From positions 1,922,001 to 1,986,000 of the forward strand of contig NZ_JIAF01000004.1 of assembly GCF_000688375.1 (NCBI RefSeq): a stretch of 64,000 nt of DNA, given 5' to 3'. The position numbers and the translations under genes were made by a program. This document shows positions 62,388 through 64,000 of this stretch, in pieces. The stretch is from Prevotella sp. HUN102 (lineage in GTDB: Bacteria; Bacteroidota; Bacteroidia; Bacteroidales; Bacteroidaceae). How positions within the stretch are numbered: the first letter of the stretch is position 1; every line of letters begins with the position of its first letter. Below the pieces are notes generated by a model that was not told where the DNA came from, ran no database searches, and saw only the letters and a list, made by a program, of their open reading frames with translations.

Positions 62388-64000
62388 TTACAACAGAGCT
62401 TCCAGTTCTTCGGACAGTTCCATCCATCGTTCATTCTCTTCATCCAATCCTTTCTGCAACTCGGTGTATTCGGTTACGAGTTTCATATCGCTTGCATTCT
62501 CCGGATTCATCAGGAGATTGTCGAGTTCGCTCTTACGCTCTTCCATCTGGGCTATTTTCTTCTCCGATTCCTCAACGGCACGCTGCGCTTTCTTTATCTT
62601 CTTCTGCTGTTCCTTGCGCTCGGCGTAGGACAGCGCACCGACAGAATCTTCTTTCCGTGCAGGCGTTCCCTCCTTGCCGCTCTTTACAGTTGAGGCATTG
62701 TCGCTCTTTGCAGTTTCTCCCCTGCTCGGGAGCGTCAGCGAGAGTGTGTCCTTGTCCAGATTATGCGCCCTCAGATAATCGTAGATACCACCTAAATGCT
62801 CACGCACCTTTCCTCCTCCGAACTCATAAACCTTGCTTACCAGTCCGTCGAGGAACTCACGGTCGTGAGAAACGATGATGGCCGTGCCGTCGAATGCCCT
62901 GATAGCTTCTTTCAGCACTTCCTTAGAAGCCATATCCAAGTGGTTCGTCGGCTCGTCGAGTATCAGCAGATTCACAGGCTCGAGCAGGAGTTTTATCATT
63001 GCAAGGCGTGAGCGTTCGCCGCCCGACAGCACTTTCACTTTCTTCTCCGACGTTTCTCCTCCGAACATAAATGCGCCGAGCAGATCGTTGATTCGCAATC
63101 GCATATCGCCCTTTGCCACCTCGTCTATGGTTTGGAAGATGGTCAGTTCCTCGTCGAGCAACTGTGCCTGATTCTGTGCAAAATAGCCAATCTGAATATT
63201 ATGCCCTACCTTCAGGTTGCCGTCGTAAGATATCTCGCCCATAATACACTTCACGAGCGTGGACTTGCCCTCGCCGTTCTTGCCCACGAACGCCACTTTC
63301 TCGCCTCGTTTTATGGTAAGGTCCACGTTGGCAAACACCGTGTGCGCATCGTAATCCTTTCTCAAATCCTCCGTAATCACAGGATAATCGCCCGAACGAA
63401 GGCAGGGAGGAAACTTCAGTCGCATTGCAGAGTTATCCACCTCATCGACCTCTATGAGCACTATCTTCTCCAGTTGCTTCACACGCTGCTGCACCTGCAC
63501 GGCTTTTGAGGCCTGATAGCGGAACCTCTCAATGAATGCTCTGATATCTGCAATCTCCTTCTGCTGATTCTCATACGCACGGAGCTGCTGCTCACGGCGT
63601 TCCTTGCGCAATACGAGATACTCGTCGTATTTTACCTTATAGTCTTCCACCCGTCCACAGGTTATCTCGAGTGTACGGTTCGTTACGTTATTGATGAAAG
63701 CACGGTCGTGCGAAACGAGCACAACAGCCTTTGCACTCTGCGCCAAAAACTGTTCCAACCACTGTATGGACTCAATGTCCAAGTGGTTGGTAGGCTCATC
63801 GAGCAGAAGAACGTCAGGACGGCGCAGCAGAATCTTCGCCAGTTCGATACGCATACGCCAACCACCGGAAAACTCCTTCGTGGGTCTGTCAAAGTCGGAG
63901 CGCAGAAAGCCGAGTCCCGTGAGCGTGCGCTCAATCTCCGCCTCGTAGTTCTCGCCTCCGAGCATCATATATCGTTCGTGCTCTTGCGTGAACTTCTCCA
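62388..64000 (-). CDS. ABC-F ATPase with long C-terminal coiled coil, partial
   Basis: The start is beyond the right edge. The visible part (about 537 residues) enters in the first ABC domain: FSGGWRMRIELAKILL (signature) and [13 protein letters not shown] (Walker B). The linker contains RFRYQASKAVQVQQRVKQLEK. The second ABC domain has GKNGEGKSTLVK (Walker A), LSGGERSRLAM and NLLILDEPTNHLDM. The C-terminal 110 residues are Ser/Ala-rich and then coiled coil (EEQKKIKKAQRAVEESE to the end), as in Uup/YheS-type proteins. Unlike the ABC-F at 32731, the second domain here is intact, so both composite sites can be complete. It probably acts on the ribosome. Confidence 0.92.
   Translation of the reverse strand, partial: EKFTQEHERYMMLGGENYEAEIERTLTGLGFLRSDFDRPTKEFSGGWRMRIELAKILLRRPDVLLLDEPTNHLDIESIQWLEQFLAQSAKAVVLVSHDRAFINNVTNRTLEITCGRVEDYKVKYDEYLVLRKERREQQLRAYENQQKEIADIRAFIERFRYQASKAVQVQQRVKQLEKIVLIEVDEVDNSAMRLKFPPCLRSGDYPVITEDLRKDYDAHTVFANVDLTIKRGEKVAFVGKNGEGKSTLVKCIMGEISYDGNLKVGHNIQIGYFAQNQAQLLDEELTIFQTIDEVAKGDMRLRINDLLGAFMFGGETSEKKVKVLSGGERSRLAMIKLLLEPVNLLILDEPTNHLDMASKEVLKEAIRAFDGTAIIVSHDREFLDGLVSKVYEFGGGKVREHLGGIYDYLRAHNLDKDTLSLTLPSRGETAKSDNASTVKSGKEGTPARKEDSVGALSYAERKEQQKKIKKAQRAVEESEKKIAQMEERKSELDNLLMNPENASDMKLVTEYTELQKGLDEENERWMELSEELEALL

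Overview
The window looks like Bacteroidales chromosome, most likely Prevotella in the broad sense. The evidence is Bacteroidetes-type promoters (TAnnTTTG at -7, often TTG about 20 bases upstream) before many genes, few Shine-Dalgarno sites, TonB-dependent receptors, a BspA-type surface protein, an UpxY/NusG paralogue, ExbB-ExbD-ExbD, pyruvate:ferredoxin oxidoreductase, and moderately AT-rich DNA with long AT-rich gaps. It is mostly ordinary chromosomal backbone. No rRNA operon, CRISPR array or prophage was seen.

Layout. 1-2.0 kb: a frameshifted BspA-like gene and mscL (minus). 2.1-5.1 kb: gapA, a miaA paralogue and a lipid kinase. 5.7-10.5 kb: an alpha-glucan operon (debranching enzyme, GT4 glycosyltransferase, GH57). 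10.8-12.0 kb: an IS5-type element with clear ends and a target duplication. 12.2-16.1 kb: a thioredoxin lipoprotein, a MarR regulator, an orphan UpxY-like gene and trpC-trpF-trpG. 16.1-17.1 kb: a long gap with a candidate MITE and a repeat locus. 17.1-20.2 kb: tRNA-Ser, the ExbB/ExbD energisation operon and an Lrp regulator. 20.4-28.9 kb: small lipoproteins, proline iminopeptidase, rhodanese, a YgbA-like protein, glutaredoxin and YecH, an SPFH operon, and a probable free-standing non-coding RNA at 25.67-25.94 kb. 29.0-32.1 kb: a 22-bp-period palindrome array and a TonB receptor. 32.7-43.2 kb: an asymmetric ABC-F protein, grpE-dnaJ, folC, a DUF1573 protein, aspS, small winged-helix proteins and an ATP-grasp-like protein. 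43.3-50.9 kb: an AAA ATPase, nifJ, a YhcH protein and a TPR protein. 51.0-52.4 kb: a broken IS30-type element beside a cluster of palindromes. 52.6-64.0 kb: a second TonB receptor, a zinc-ribbon membrane protein, a U32 protease-family protein, metA, an M13 peptidase and a partial ABC-F gene cut by the right edge.

The main unexplained structure is in the gaps. There are eight copies of a TGCGAAGA(A/T)TG inverted-repeat element. Two unrelated-sequence arrays of short palindromes share an exact 22-bp period. Three arrays have an 8-bp ACRAG period, two of them forming an inverted pair. There is also a 64-nt perfect-armed hairpin, a MITE-like element and a promoter-to-terminator non-coding transcript. 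Three coding regions (the BspA-like gene and both transposases) carry single -1 frame breaks, so sequencing error must be excluded.
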